The notes beneath the pieces were generated by a model. The model worked only from the letters and a program-made list of their open reading frames with translations. It made no database searches and was not told the DNA's origin. Of a DNA stretch of 64,000 bases, positions 22,312 to 33,344 are shown piece by piece; the stretch's first letter is position 1; each line of letters begins with the position of its first letter. The position numbers and the translations under genes were made by a program. The stretch is taken from positions 78,363,241-78,427,240 of the forward strand of contig JAYGXS010000003.1 of NCBI GenBank assembly GCA_036362985.1. The letters are read 5' to 3'. Origin of the DNA: Ligula intestinalis. Its lineage: Eukaryota > Platyhelminthes > Cestoda > Diphyllobothriidea > Diphyllobothriidae.

Positions 22312-22719
22312 TCAATTAAAACGATTTCACCTGTTTACTCGTTCACCTTCTCCTGTGGAGCGGGCTATATTGGCTGAACAACGCGACATTTGGAGAAGAG
22401 AATACGCGAGCACATACCAGCCTGGCTCAGCAGAGGGGAGAACAGACCGACCTCAAGCTCAATCCTCGCCCACCTAATTGACACGAACCACCAAGGGGAC
22501 GCGAGATAAGTCTTTCGGGTCATATACAGCGTGCCAACACACTACTCCAACGGTCTGCACAAACGGATGTTAGCCACAGCAGAGGCAGTGGCAATCCGGT
22601 TAGCAAAACCCACTCTATGCTGTCAAAAGGCGCCGGTGCGAGCAATCTGCCTCCCTTGGCTGACTGCACACGGAAATCCCAGACCTCTTGAAGCCAAATC
22701 ATCCGAAAACCAAAAATGA
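22312..22719 (+). pseudogene. Penelope-like element, GIY-YIG endonuclease remnant
   Basis: One frame, interrupted by TGA at 22375-22377 and TAA near 22507-22509, reads VYSFTFSCGAGYIG, then TTRHLEKRIREHIPAWLSRG, SSILAHLIDTNHQ, FRVIYSVP, and AEAVAIRLAKPTLCCQK up to 22719. The YIG motif, the arginine-rich helix ending in REH, the ILAHL-D-NH block and the EA-AI-L-KP block are those of the GIY-YIG endonuclease at the C-terminus of Penelope-like retroelements. That domain nicks the target during insertion. The RT domain is absent and GA-repeat DNA lies upstream, so this is a 5'-truncated, dead copy. Confidence 0.8.
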
Positions 22720-24555
22720 AGCTACAGTCAACCGCAAGCTACGCGGCTGGAATACAGACATCTACCCGCTGACCATGCAAACATCCCCCTTGTCTTCTCT
22801 GCGCATCGCAACCAACGTCCTACTCGCACGGCCGCCCGCATTCAGGAGACTAGGGAAAACTTAAATGCTTAATTAAACTCACCCACCTACTAAACCTCGT
22901 CCTCCCCCCAACCTTATGATTATCTAAACGCTGCAATTAACTGTCCATTTTAATCCCCCATTTCATGTACCGGCCTGATGGTGAATGACCGAAAACAATC
23001 GTTTGCCAATACTACTAGCCAATCGTAAAATGGGTTTTTTCGTAAAACTAAAACCAGTTCATGCACAATTCATCGTCACTGCACCCCATGCTCTGGAGCA
23101 CACGATGGACCGCTTCGAAATCGACGAGCAAACGTACCTATTTTATTTATTTTTTTGATAATTCCTCCGTTATATGACTTTTTTATGCGTAAGGTTTTTT
23201 CCGATTAAACTTCCTGACGAGGACAAAGAAAACGTAAGTCATTAAGTTTACTGTCCCATTCGTGAGTTAGTTGGTTTTGTCTTATTGTGAGTAAAATATC
23301 AAAAAGCAACCAACGAATAAATAGAGCGGTAAAATTACTATAGAATACTATAAATGCTTCAATGGGGGACAAATACCCACTGGATGATATCCTAGTTTAG
23401 AAGGAGAAGAAGAAGAAGAAGAAGAAGAAGAAGAAGAAGAAGAAGAAGAAAGCTTTTCGAAACATGCACATATCTGGTGTGCAAACTTTTGCCTCAATTC
23501 ATATTCCACTCTACTTTGACGTCAACAATCTCTTTCTTTGTTAAGGTTGTTGAAGTAAGCAAACTTTTAAATTGATTGCTAGTGTGTTGGAGTATTTTTT
23601 GGGAGGTGCTTACGGTATACAACCAAGAAATAAGTAGCACTAGTTACTCTTACCAAACATTCGCCATTACTCCTGCCGCGTGACGCGTTCTGGAACCTAA
23701 GCTCAAATGTGATACTAATTCCCACACAAGTAACAGGTACTGGGCTCACTTGTCTGGGATAAACGGTGCTCGCAACATTTGAACTGCTATTTATGGTCCT
23801 AGTTGATGATCACGGTGATGATTGGTTGTATGAAGACAGGAAGAGCTCTCATCTGTATCAGTTTTTTTTGCAGCCTTTTTCTTAGTCATCTCCAAACCTA
23901 TAAGATGTAGGTCCAACAAGCAAGCCAGATCCTCAGTTGTTAATTTACTATGACCGTCCGTGCGAACTGGGACACCCACTCGATCAAGAGTTTGTTGCGG
24001 TAGTCGATTGAACAACCGACCTTCACGCCGGATGGCCGTAGCTAAACCTGCGACTTAATTATTGTTCCCCCTTTTCAACCCGTATGTCTGTTCTATTGGA
24101 ATTTTCGTTGGCAATAAAAAGTATTAAACAGTTAAACGTCTGTCTCTCGCGTAGTGACTGTTATCGGAGGTCGAAATTCCAATTGCAGATCAATAGAGAC
24201 CGGAATTTGAGTCGGATATCAGCTGGTGCATAAATCACATTCTTTCCCCCCCTCTCTCTCGACTGGGCTGTGCACTCAGTTTTTGAAAGCTGCCATTGCG
24301 ACTACTCATATTTACCTAAAAGTAGTCTCTATCGGTTCACTGGTCGTCGGTTTGATACTGTTTGCCAGCAGACGTTCTCTGTCTGTGTGCACCTTCGGAA
24401 TACCCTGATGAGGCTGATAACTGTCCCTTCAGTTACAAAATTTGGAGAGCATACTGCGAATGGAAGAAATATACTCAACGAGGTCCCTTCTTCTTCCTAT
24501 TCTTCTTCCCTTATTCAGATGACGTCCTACTCGACTTCACACAATAGTTCTTTTT
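22720..24555. other. Non-coding; GAA microsatellite inside
   Basis: No gene recognised. The GAA tract at 23404-23451 is listed separately. A family E-like phrase (CGTCACTGCACCCCATGCTC, CGATGGACCGCTTCGAAATCG) lies near 23070-23130. The short frames have no known domains. Confidence 0.45.
23404..23451 (+). repeat. (GAA)n microsatellite
   Basis: About 16 uninterrupted triplets. Confidence 0.95.
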
Positions 24556-24559
24556 TCAC

Positions 24560-24760
24560 TTCCGACGAGGCCCACCACGTGTTCCGCAGGATGGTGATGT
24601 AGAGACGAGGACTTGCGCGTGGATTAGTTATAAGCGATAGTAAACTTTTGCTGTATGTACCGCACACTCTACTTCCTCATTCGTCCGAAACCGATGTGGA
24701 GACAAAACCAAGAAGACCGGAGGTGAGATTGGGCGCAGGTGGCCTGCACGGTCTGAGCCA
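24560..24760 (+). repeat. Dispersed repeat, family E
   Basis: GACGAGGCCCACCACGTG, GACTTGCGCGTGGATTAG, AGCGATAGTAAACTT, TGTATGTACCGCAC and CAAGAAGACCGGAGGTG follow the same order as in the copy at 30.58-30.80 kb. Confidence 0.65.
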
Positions 24761-24764
24761 GCAC

Positions 24765-26555
24765 TTACGCGTGCCACCACGCCCATCCCCCCCCCCCCCA
24801 CGCGATTGATATTTGGTATCGGAGCGCAATCTGAGTAACGCCTGCCTGCTCCTGAGCTGATTCCCCTCAGCTACTGCTTTGCGACTCCGCAAATACATAT
24901 GCCGTGGACACTGGACACCGAAGGTCGGATGGGTCGACAGGAGATGTTGCTTAGCTACCCTAAAGACTGATCGTGAGGAGGCTCGGTAGAGGAACGTGCA
25001 GTTGTCTTCACCCCTTGATGCATGCAACGCCAGAACCTGCAATTACGGCGGCCAGGGTTGTCCAGGCCAGCACGGTGGATTATCTGGTTCAGCCCAACGT
25101 TGATGTTGTGTACGTTACGGAGCCGCACTTCATTTCAGTTAGGCGAAGGTGAGCCCGGATTACGTTTACGGAGTGCTATTAACTTAGAGGCGGAAAATGA
25201 CCCGGTGAAAGACGTTCTTGTGTGATTTCTAGCCCAACTTAAACGAAAACTGCTTCCCCCTCTAGGATGGCAATTCGACGGCACCTTGGGCGCACACTAA
25301 AAAAACAGTAACTCTTTGCTTAAGGTCCGAAAAAAGGAATATCATTAAATATGCCTTAAGGTGCCGGGGTCAAAGAGCATGAAATTTTGAGTAGGAAGTA
25401 GTTGAAATATCCCCCAGCCTTATCACAGGCGGTCTTATACTTCATTTCGGAGAGGAAGGTTTTATGTTTAGCATTCACGCTAAATTCAGAAAACGGGAAT
25501 AAGCAAGGCCGGCTGCAGTATGTGGGGGTATGTATACACATATCCAGGCCCAATTCGAACTAAAATTCACCCGACAGTCCTGACAGGAGCCCTCTAAGTG
25601 ACGTAGGAGTTCGGGTTTAGCAAGAAGGCCTTTTTTATAATCGTCGATAGAAGAAAGTTAGCGAGGTATCGCAGCCTGGGTGATGTGGACCCGGGGCTCC
25701 AACCTACCATGATCCATCCTAGTGGGTTCAGTGGAATCTAGCTTATTGACTGCAGGAAACATGAAGTGTGGGGCACGCGTAGAAGTGCATTCACGACATT
25801 CAGTAGGCACGAGATAATGAGTACTATATGTCCAATCGATAGTTGTTTCATGACAGAATCAAGCATGCAGGATGAAATGCGACCTTGCCGACGAAAAATC
25901 GATGCCCTGAATTTGTGCCTTTAGAGATGGCGTCTTGTCCTTTTGTGGACTCGATGGCTCTTATTGAAAAAGATTGCGCTTCCCCCGTTTAATCGTGTCT
26001 TTTAACTACGAAAAACCAGCCCTCCAGCCTACCTGCCGCGGGTAAATTTTGCCGCGAATTCTGCCAAGACTGCATTCTAGCCACAGTCGGCAAGTTGTTG
26101 GCCATTTAGGACGTTTGACCTCCATTTCAGCCGGCCCGAAATCTGGCAAAGGCCACTGGGGAGGCCCTGTACCTAAGTGCCGAGCGGTGGGGGGGGGAGG
26201 GGTTGTGGCTGACCCAGCCTTTCCAGAAATTGGAACGCTGCAGTGCTACCCCCCCCCTCCCCCTTCCAAACTTGCATGCGGCCACGAAAGTTAAACACTG
26301 CTAGCGGACAGCTCCCTGCAAAATGTCTCGAATAACGAGATCTAGCTGCTGACCGGTGGTGTGTAATGCAAGGTGAATTGGATCGTGCTACCGTTACTGC
26401 AGCCGAGTATTTTACCTCCAAAAACTGTTCGCGATAAATCTTCTTATTAGACAGCAGACGTTCAAAGTTGTTTAATATGCTAGTCGAAGAGTATATCGTA
26501 GACTGTTGCATAAGCGGAAACGTTATTCGAACAGCAATCTCCACTGTGTATGGCT
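24765..26555. other. Non-coding, several C and G homopolymers
   Basis: A 12-C run at about 24789-24800, a G run near 26190 and C runs near 26251. No repeat partner or coding domain seen. Confidence 0.45.
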
Positions 26556-26561
26556 TGTTCA

Positions 26562-27690
26562 TGATAGATAGATAGATAGATAGATAGAGAACTATATTTT
26601 GATGATAATATCAAAATTTTCAGCAAAAAAGTGGCTCCATTCACGGAGAGTAAAAATAAGATCAATTATGGGGTTCAAAAAGCTCAAGAGTAAGCGGTCA
26701 AAGATAACAAAATGCTCAAAGTAAGAAGTCGACACGGTTACCACATCTGTTATGGAGACAGGTCTGCCTTCAGCTTCTCAATTTCCATTTCTTCACACGT
26801 GAGGAATCGTGCTAAGAATGGGAGTACCGAGTACTGGTAGGCCGATGTACGGCAGGTCATATGATGGAAGCTTCGGCGCATGGTACGAGAAGATTTCGCA
26901 GCCATTAATTCAGAGTGGAGAGGGTGAGCGACCTCACTTCGAATACGGTCCACGAAATTCTTGACCGATTTAAAATGTCGCTGTATGATGAGGTCAGCTA
27001 AAAAAACATAGGAATAACCGGCAGCTGAAGAGAGCATGCGGAGAATACGTTTAATAATAAGCAAGTCTTTCTTGAGTAGTGCTGGAAAAGTAACTGGAGA
27101 GCAAGAAAGAATAAGAGGGAGGATACAGGCATCTATAAAACGCCAGATGAGAGCTTGTGGGGTGCGATATGAACGCAAGCGGCGGACATAATACAAAAGT
27201 TTGCGGATTTTTATAAAAAGGTCTTCAATATGAAGAGTAAATGAGAGGTTGGAAGCAAGTGTTACACCAAGGTATCGGAAGGAGGATACATTGTTAGGCA
27301 GAAAGTCAATGGTTTCAGGGCTGGTAGGGGGTCGCAGCCGAAAAAATGCACTGGACTGACTTCCGCTCATTAAGTAAAAGGCCATTTTCTGACGACCATG
27401 CTGTGACATGGTCCAGTCCATCCTTCAGTGTTTGGAGATGGGTCTGGCTTTTGAGAGGATGGCCGACAACCATATCGTCAGCGTATTTGGCAAACAAACA
27501 TGCGTTTGGAGATCGTAGGTCATCAGTATGGAGGGAAAAAAGATGAGGGGATAATATAGACCCCTGCAGAACTCCACAATTGTTGGGTAGGACCGTGGAT
27601 TTTCGCTTCCCGGTCTGAACGAATTGGGTGCGGGAAGAAAAATAGTCCCTTAGCCATGAGACAACCCAGCCAGGACTGTGGATATTATGG
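26562..27690 (-). pseudogene. CR1/Jockey-like LINE, RT C-terminal part and 3' tail
   Basis: Reading leftward from about 27670: SWLRDYFSSRTQFVQTG, then GVLQGSILSPHLFSLHTDDL (an RT motif with the QG-LSP-LF signature), then FAKYADDMVVG with catalytic YADD at about 27490. A frameshift at the T run near 27345 is needed to reach the rest: SSFRYLGVTLASNLSF and onward to a stop at 26750. From 26749 to 26562 there is a 3' untranslated tail ending in (TATC)n. This is a non-LTR retrotransposon polymerase with the endonuclease and early RT lost. Apart from the frameshift, 223 codons are open, so the copy is fairly young. Its tail is shared with the SINE H copies. Confidence 0.85.
26564..26588 (+). repeat. 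(GATA)n microsatellite
   Basis: About six GATA units. It forms the extreme 3' end of the minus-strand LINE. Confidence 0.9.
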
Positions 27691-27799
27691 GAAGGATATT
27701 ATGAACATTTGCTCTGATTGATTATCAAGTACAGTCCGGAGCACTGTGCAGTTAGGTGAAGAGAGATAGAATTCAGTCAGACACTTTCTGACCCCTTTT

Positions 27800-28260
27800 C
27801 AGTCAATATGCGGATACAGCTTTACACAACCACCACCGCAAATGGCACAACATCTATTGCACTCTATTTCCTCATTCACCTTGCTGAAACTGGAGCGCGT
27901 TGGTTGACAGGACAAGCCAGGCTTTCTACGCTTGTCTACAGGACTGCAATAGGTTTCCCAGACACGGTGGCACATCTAGGTACGGATCTGGTCACGCCAA
28001 CTACTGCGACCTCTTCTACCAGCTCTTCTGCCACAGCAGACGCGTCTTCGACCGCGTTCCCACCCGCCCTCACGGTGGCCAAGGTCTGCTACACCAAACC
28101 TCCCTGCGGTGGATCTATCTCCTCTCCTCTTCATCTCTGTTTTTGACGACGGAGCAGCCCCTCCCGACCATGCTGTTCCGACTCCTCCGCCTTGCCGCCG
28201 GGATTGATACTTACCCGGCGGGGCTGCTGATCCAACAAGGGCTACTAGCCAGCCAATCGC
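27800..28260 (+). repeat. Dispersed repeat R, copy 1
   Basis: From about 28034 to 28258 this matches 30.80-31.02 kb in direct orientation: CACAGCAGACGCGTCT, TTCCCACCCGCCCTCACGG, AAACCTCCCT-CGGTGGATC, GGAGCAGCCCCTCCCGACC, CCGGCGGGGCT. Neither the 112- nor the 143-codon frame is preserved between copies, so I do not call a gene. 27800-28030 has no partner. Confidence 0.7.
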
Positions 28261-28264
28261 TTCG

Positions 28265-28605
28265 GCCTCTGGTCTTTTCGAACTCAGGTCAAGGTTGGAG
28301 TAGGGGCAGAAGGTCAGTAGATGCATCGTAAGTCTAATCTAATGATCGCTGGGCGCACTGTGGAACTGGCGCGCTTCACAGCAGGCCGTGGGTAAGTGTG
28401 GTGACTTGAGCGTGAATTAGACTTTATTGAGAATAGATTTGCATTGCTTCTACCGCATTGTCTTCCCCTCTCCCTACCGGGGTCTGGTGTCATGAAAAAG
28501 CCAGAAACGCCAGAGGAAAGAGAGAGAGCGCAGTTTGCTGACGCAGCCGGAGCCATCAGTAGGCATATTGGCACACTTGGTTCGAATCCCACGGAGTGGC
28601 AGACC
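28265..28605. other. Non-coding; isolated B-box-like word
   Basis: GGTTCGAATCCC occurs at about 28580, but no matching A box or tRNA fold was found around it. Confidence 0.4.
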
Positions 28606-28607
28606 AC

Positions 28608-28800
28608 GTGAAGAAGAAGCCATTGCAGCCTGACTCTCTGTCTAGCAGTCTACACAAACGTACACTGAGGTAACCACACGCTCCAAGTTAACCCCTTTAG
28701 TTGGCAACCTTTCAAGCCAGGGCTTTTAGTGCATCCTCAGAGCTTCAATTGCGTCAGGTTATCCATAGTGAGGGAAATGCGCCGAGATTCCGACCTTAGC
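28608..28800 (+). repeat. Third partial copy of the 13/14-kb duplication
   Basis: GAAGCCATTGCAGCCTGACT, TTAGTTGGCAACCTTTCAAG, CCAGGGCTTTTAGTGCATC and AGTGAGGGAAATGCGCCGAG follow the same order as 13.49-13.71 and 14.39-14.60 kb. Confidence 0.65.
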
Positions 28801-28804
28801 CCCA

Positions 28805-29515
28805 ACCACCGCCTGAGACTGTTAGTGGACTGGTACGGAGACTATGTGCAGCTGCTGATATGTCTGATAAGTTCGTTTACACGTACTACACACATGACTG
28901 CCCCCTACAAGCGCAAGAACCAGGGTTTCAAATACGTGGGGACTGATCGGCTCACCTATCCCATACGTGAGAGTCCCAGAGGTCAAGTTAAGTCGGTGGC
29001 ATGGCTCCTAGCCCACCAGTCGGTTATTCCGCATAAACAGACCTTGGACTGACTGAGCATAATTGCCAGCTGGCAACCGTCGACGGCACAACACCCAGTG
29101 AGCTGTGATAGTCTCAGACCCGCGTCATGAATGCAGCAAATTAGCCACATGGGGAATTGGCTGACATGTACGCATGGTGCTGACCACGAGTACCGACGTG
29201 CTCCGTCAGCTAACCATCTCCCAGGCCACGCCTTTTAGCGTATCTTTATAATTCCAAATAGGGTCAGATTTGCTTTCTCGTGGAACCGGAGCCCTCCCTG
29301 TTTTCCTCTTCCATGCACCAGTCCATTCAGCGAGCTGGTCAGACATCTCCGACCTAGGTATATAAGTCATCTTGTGTTTCATATGTGTACCCTTTGGAGG
29401 GCGACAAAACTAACCGTACTGATACTGAGAAAGGAAAAGCCTTCCCTGCTGTGTGGGTTCGACTTCCACTGAGGTCGCGAATTTTTCACAATTGGGTTAA
29501 CTGAATTTAGCAATA
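28805..29515. other. Non-coding; SINE B scrap at the end
   Basis: No gene recognised. At about 29430-29510 the words AAGCCTTCCCTGCTGTGTGG and TTCACAATTGGGTTAACTGA match the outer part of SINE B at 15.1 kb. Confidence 0.45.
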
Positions 29516-29517
29516 GA

Positions 29518-29620
29518 ATTGATTATGCGAGTTCCAGGAAGCAGTTTCAGAAGAAGAAGCGACCATTTGAACAAGATTTTTATTGTCCTGACGTTTTGGA
29601 TTCCCGACGGAATAGTGGTG
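29518..29620 (-). repeat. Dispersed repeat, family D, truncated
   Basis: Minus strand: ATTCCGTCGGGAATCC hairpin, AAAACGTCAGGACAATAAAA and a CTTCTTCT end. The upstream TGATGA-like box is replaced by unrelated sequence. Confidence 0.6.
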
Positions 29621-29624
29621 TCTG

Positions 29625-30570
29625 CGGAAATAAGCTGCTGTCAGGGATTACCGAGCTAACCCCTCGCCCCCTTTCCTACTTATCTAAAGAGGACCAGGCG
29701 ACAAGAAGCCTAACTAAGGCTGTCTAAAAGATTGCTGAGACTACAGAGCAAAATGTCGCAGATTTGTGTATATTATAGAGTCGTGCTGATCAAAGGCAAC
29801 GTAAAGCGCCTAAACGGGCCAGAGTTAGCAGTATGTGAGCACTGAATTTCAGTGCTGAGGAGTCCGGGAGGCCGCGGCCTGTCGTGAGTTCGATATCGCG
29901 GACAAAGTGGTCACCATGTGTCAGGTCACCAGACCGAGCGCAGCTTTAAGCTAGGACACCCAGCGGCGATTTCGTAGACCAAAATATAGGACTGTCTGGT
30001 GCTTATCAGGCCTTACAATCTCGCTGTCAACTGGCACGACACAGTTTCCGACCAGAAGTTCCTGCAACGGAGATGCGCTGAAGGCCTATAGACAGTGTGC
30101 TCGTACTTCAGCCGTCTTCAACGAAGAAGGATTAGCATTTGCTTGATTCCTCAAATTGAGAGTCATAATATCATGTTTTTTTCGTAGTCTCCCAGCGGTC
30201 TTTAAGGTCAAACTACGGAAACCGAGATAGGCTGGGCCAATTAGGCTTAAACTACAAAGGAGACTTGAGCTTCCGGGAGGCCAACTCTGATCAGTCAGAA
30301 ACCACTATACAAGACACGGTAACGGGAAGCGACGTCTGAAGTACGCCCTTTTTTATAAATTGCCGCACCTCAGCCGGCATGTAAATGAGTTAGTGTGCGT
30401 TTGGGAAAAACTGCTGACAGTTGTCACTTTATCGTACACAAAATTTTTACCTGGTTTGCGGACGCAGTTACCTACCAACCATGAGGTTTATACACAAGAG
30501 CGGTTTTGCGCGTGGTCTGCTGGTTCACTAGACAAGCAGAATAACCGATTGCGATGTTGTGCCCAATCAC
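29625..30570. other. Non-coding, no recognisable feature
   Basis: Nothing recognised on either strand. Confidence 0.4.
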
Positions 30571-30574
30571 ATCA

Positions 30575-31025
30575 CGATGGTTCAAACGTCGATTTCGACG
30601 ATATCCAGCGTATACTCCACGCAAGGTAGTGTAGTGACGGTGACTTGCGCGTGAATTAGTTTTAAGTAATAGTAAACTTGCGCTGTATCTACCGCACTTG
30701 CTCTTTTCTCACACACCTGAGCCCGACGTCAAGACACAGACAAAAAGACCGCAGGTGGGATCGTTCGGACGCCGGTGACTTGCACGACCGAGGCCGCGGG
30801 AACCACAGCAGACGCGTCTACGAACCGCGTTCCCACCCGCCCTCACGGCGGCCAAAGTCTGCTACACCAAACCTCCCTACGGTGGATCTATCTCCCCTCC
30901 TCTCCATCTCTGTTTTTCATGACGGAGCAGCCCCTCCCGACCATGCTGCTCCGACTCGTCCTCCTCTTTACTGCCGGGATTGAGGCCCACCCGGCGGGGC
31001 TCCTGATATAACTGGCCAGCCAGCG
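30575..31025 (+). repeat. Dispersed repeat, family E followed by repeat R copy 2
   Basis: GTCGATTTCGACGATATCCA, GGTGACTTGCGCGTGAATTA, AGTAATAGTAAACTT, TGTATCTACCGCAC and AGACCGCAGGTGGGATCG belong to family E. Repeat R copy 2 follows from about 30803. The junction shows that R is probably the downstream half of family E. Confidence 0.7.
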
Positions 31026-31029
31026 ACCA

Positions 31030-31615
31030 AGGCCGCCGCTACGCATGCCACCACACCGCCTCTCCCCCTATTTTCGGCATTTTTCCTCGGCACGCAACCA
31101 GAATAACGCGTGCCCTATCCTGATCTGATCCCCATGTTGCCCCAACGCATCTATCACGCGGTCGCGCTTAGGGGCCATCTTGATTGACACCTGAGACAGT
31201 GTATGGGAGGGGGAACAGAGAGGGAGAGGGGGAGGAATACATTCTAACAGCACATCAGCGTATTCATCACGACTCGATCATAATGCACCATTCATCGCGG
31301 ATTAAAGGCTGTCAACTGACTGGATAACTCGGCCTCTCTCAGGACGGAGCGACCGGCTGCAGTGGCTCCGTCCTGATGCGTTCCCTGTAGCATTCCAATG
31401 CCGCGGAGATCCAAACCACCCTTACAGAAGCCGGCGGAGGACACGTTCTGCGGGGAAAATGTCGTGCGTGGCACGCGTAGACAGCCCCTAGTCAGCTAGT
31501 GCGCCCGCGCCAATCTCCGATTGTCTTGCCATTGGCACAAAGTGGGTGAAGATGGAGAGAGAGAGGGAGAGTTTGGTAAATGCTGCCCAATTCTACCTCA
31601 ATACAGACAAACTCA
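31030..31615. other. Non-coding; purine-rich run and family E scraps
   Basis: CCCTATCCTGATCTGATCCCC near 31115 is also seen near 8540. A G/A-rich run spans 31205-31240. No gene recognised. Confidence 0.45.
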
Positions 31616-31621
31616 CGCGCC

Positions 31622-31997
31622 AGTCACCGGAGCTGCATGCCCTATCCGGGTCGTGCAATGGAGAGCATTGCTGCTGACGGCCGAACAGTCATTCGTCACA
31701 AATGAACTCGCACCTCAATTCTCACGATCTGTCTTCAAAGAGGGGAATTTTTAGGACGGCCCAACAAACAGCCTTAGCAAGCAGTAGCTTGCAAGCCATA
31801 GCCACACTCCAAGCAGGCTATCGATCGGCCTACACGGGCGAACGTACACAAGCCGTCAATCGATCAATAATTCAGAATTCAAACTACAGTCATCCACTGG
31901 GCCAACAGCCAATAGTGCAATCAAGTCACCGGAGCTGCATGCCCCATCCGGGTCGTGCGATGGAGAGCGTTGCTGCTGACGGTCAAACAGTCATTCG
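31622..31997 (+). repeat. 74-bp direct repeat, two copies 302 bp apart
   Basis: 31622-31695 and 31924-31997 are 74 bp each and differ at 5 positions, all transitions. Both can be read as SHRSCMP(Y/H)PGRAMES. The frame stops soon after the first copy, while a 115-codon frame spans the second. I do not recognise the peptide. It could be a small tandem unit or repeated coding sequence; the non-coding explanation is safer. Confidence 0.7.
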
Positions 31998-31999
31998 AA

Positions 32000-32725
32000 A
32001 GCAATTCGAGAGAGCAGGAGGGACAGCGGCCACCTCAGCAGAGAACTAGCATTTCTTACTACTGGTAGTCGGGTGATGCACTATGCTGAACCTGCATAAA
32101 CATAAGCTAAACTTCATCAATTATCTTTCCTCTGACGACAATGATAGGAAATTGTTAGCACTAAAGGCCAACGGTGACCTTCAGGCTGATTGGGTAAGCG
32201 AGCTCCCACCTGGAAATGTCGTCCTACTGGGTCGAACTTTCAGCATGCCAATGGTCATCCTTCAGTGTTGACCGTTGGAACACAGAGACCTCCGTTGCAA
32301 TTTTGGCGCCTCTCCACTGCAATCGCTTCCATTAACAGTACCTGTTGGAAAAAACTCCAACGCTTCGTCCTGCGGAAAGCTAAACAAAAACCTGGACGAC
32401 GAACTTTGGTACAGTGAGCCAAAACTCTGGCATCCGATTGTATTCCCACAGGCACACTCAGGAACGAACATGGAAAGATCATGTGGTGCCATTGAAACTG
32501 TACTTTGTTTTATTGAATAAAATTCTGTGACAGTACGGTTGTTCGTTTCCTCCCCCTCGTAAAAACTAGCGGGAGACAGCCCTAAGGTAAGGATGTTTCC
32601 TTTACAAGAAGACAATAATTTTTCAAAAGCGAACCACGAGACTCCACTAAAAGAAGTGAAAATATCGAGGAATTTGCGTAGCTTCATACTTGCTGCCCCC
32701 TAAACATTCAAAAGGGTCGTCCAAA
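32000..32725. other. Non-coding or unrecognised coding sequence
   Basis: Overlapping frames at 32083-32271 (+), 32275-32520 (+) and 32262-32687 (-, 141 codons) all lack a recognisable domain. An AATAAA sits near 32515. No repeat partner was seen. Confidence 0.4.
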
Positions 32726-32727
32726 AG

Positions 32728-33340
32728 GCGACGAGAATCATACACCGAATCAGGCGTACTTTCATAGTGTTTCCACTCGAACTGTTTCCGCGGATCTTCA
32801 TTTCTTCGTTAGACCACATTTAGAATGCTGAATGCTCGCATTGATCGCGGGGAGGAANNNNNNNNNNAGACCACATTTAGAATGCTGAATGCTCGCATTG
32901 ATCGCGGGGAGGAAGGAAGGGAGTGATCACATCGAGCAGGTGCAGCGATGGGCAAACAAACTGGTGGATAGTCTCAGGACTCTGTCTCACATTTAAAGAC
33001 TGAATAACCCTAATTTGTTTCCTTTAACCTATAGACCAACGAAGTGCGACCTGATGTGGACATTTTCCTATTATCCACGGTCATTCCTGTTCACTGCAAT
33101 CCTAGGATTTCGTTGAATTTACACACATGATTCACTTGCACGGCCATTCGAACAAGATCGCATTTGAATGCACATATCTAGATTCAGGCTGGTTCCCCTT
33201 CAGTCAGCGGATAGTTAGACCGTGGAACTCCTTCTCAAGCGTATTAGTGACGTTAGATATCGTGGCTGTGTTAAAACGGCAGGTGGATTACTTCCTTTTT
33301 GATAACCGACGACTCTCACTGCAGGACTATCTCCGACCAG
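32728..33340 (+). pseudogene. CR1-like LINE C-terminal remnant
   Basis: Pieces of the conserved C-terminal region of a non-LTR RT can be read with frame changes: RIRRTFIVFPLELFPRIFI (32740s), FVRPHLEC (about 32805-32828), DHIEQVQRWANKLVDSLRTL (about 32925-32985), NLFPLTYRPTKCDLM (about 33010-33055) and, near 33195, FSQRIVRPWNSFSSV. The FVRPHLE, QRWANKLV, LFPLTYRR-like and FSQR-WNSLP-like blocks are the standard landmarks of this region. Several stops and frameshifts and an assembly gap (32858-32867) interrupt it. It is dead and 5'-truncated. Confidence 0.75.
32811..32914. other. Assembly gap flanked by identical 47-bp copies
   Basis: Ten Ns at 32858-32867 are flanked by 32811-32857 and 32868-32914, which are identical over all 47 bases. 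This is what two unmerged overlapping contig ends look like. The true sequence probably has one copy. Confidence 0.9.
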
Positions 33341-33344
33341 CCAT

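Noticed and set aside
27976..28331. Overlapping 112-143 codon frames on both strands
   Set aside because: They lie in repeat R, whose second copy at 30.8 kb breaks them.
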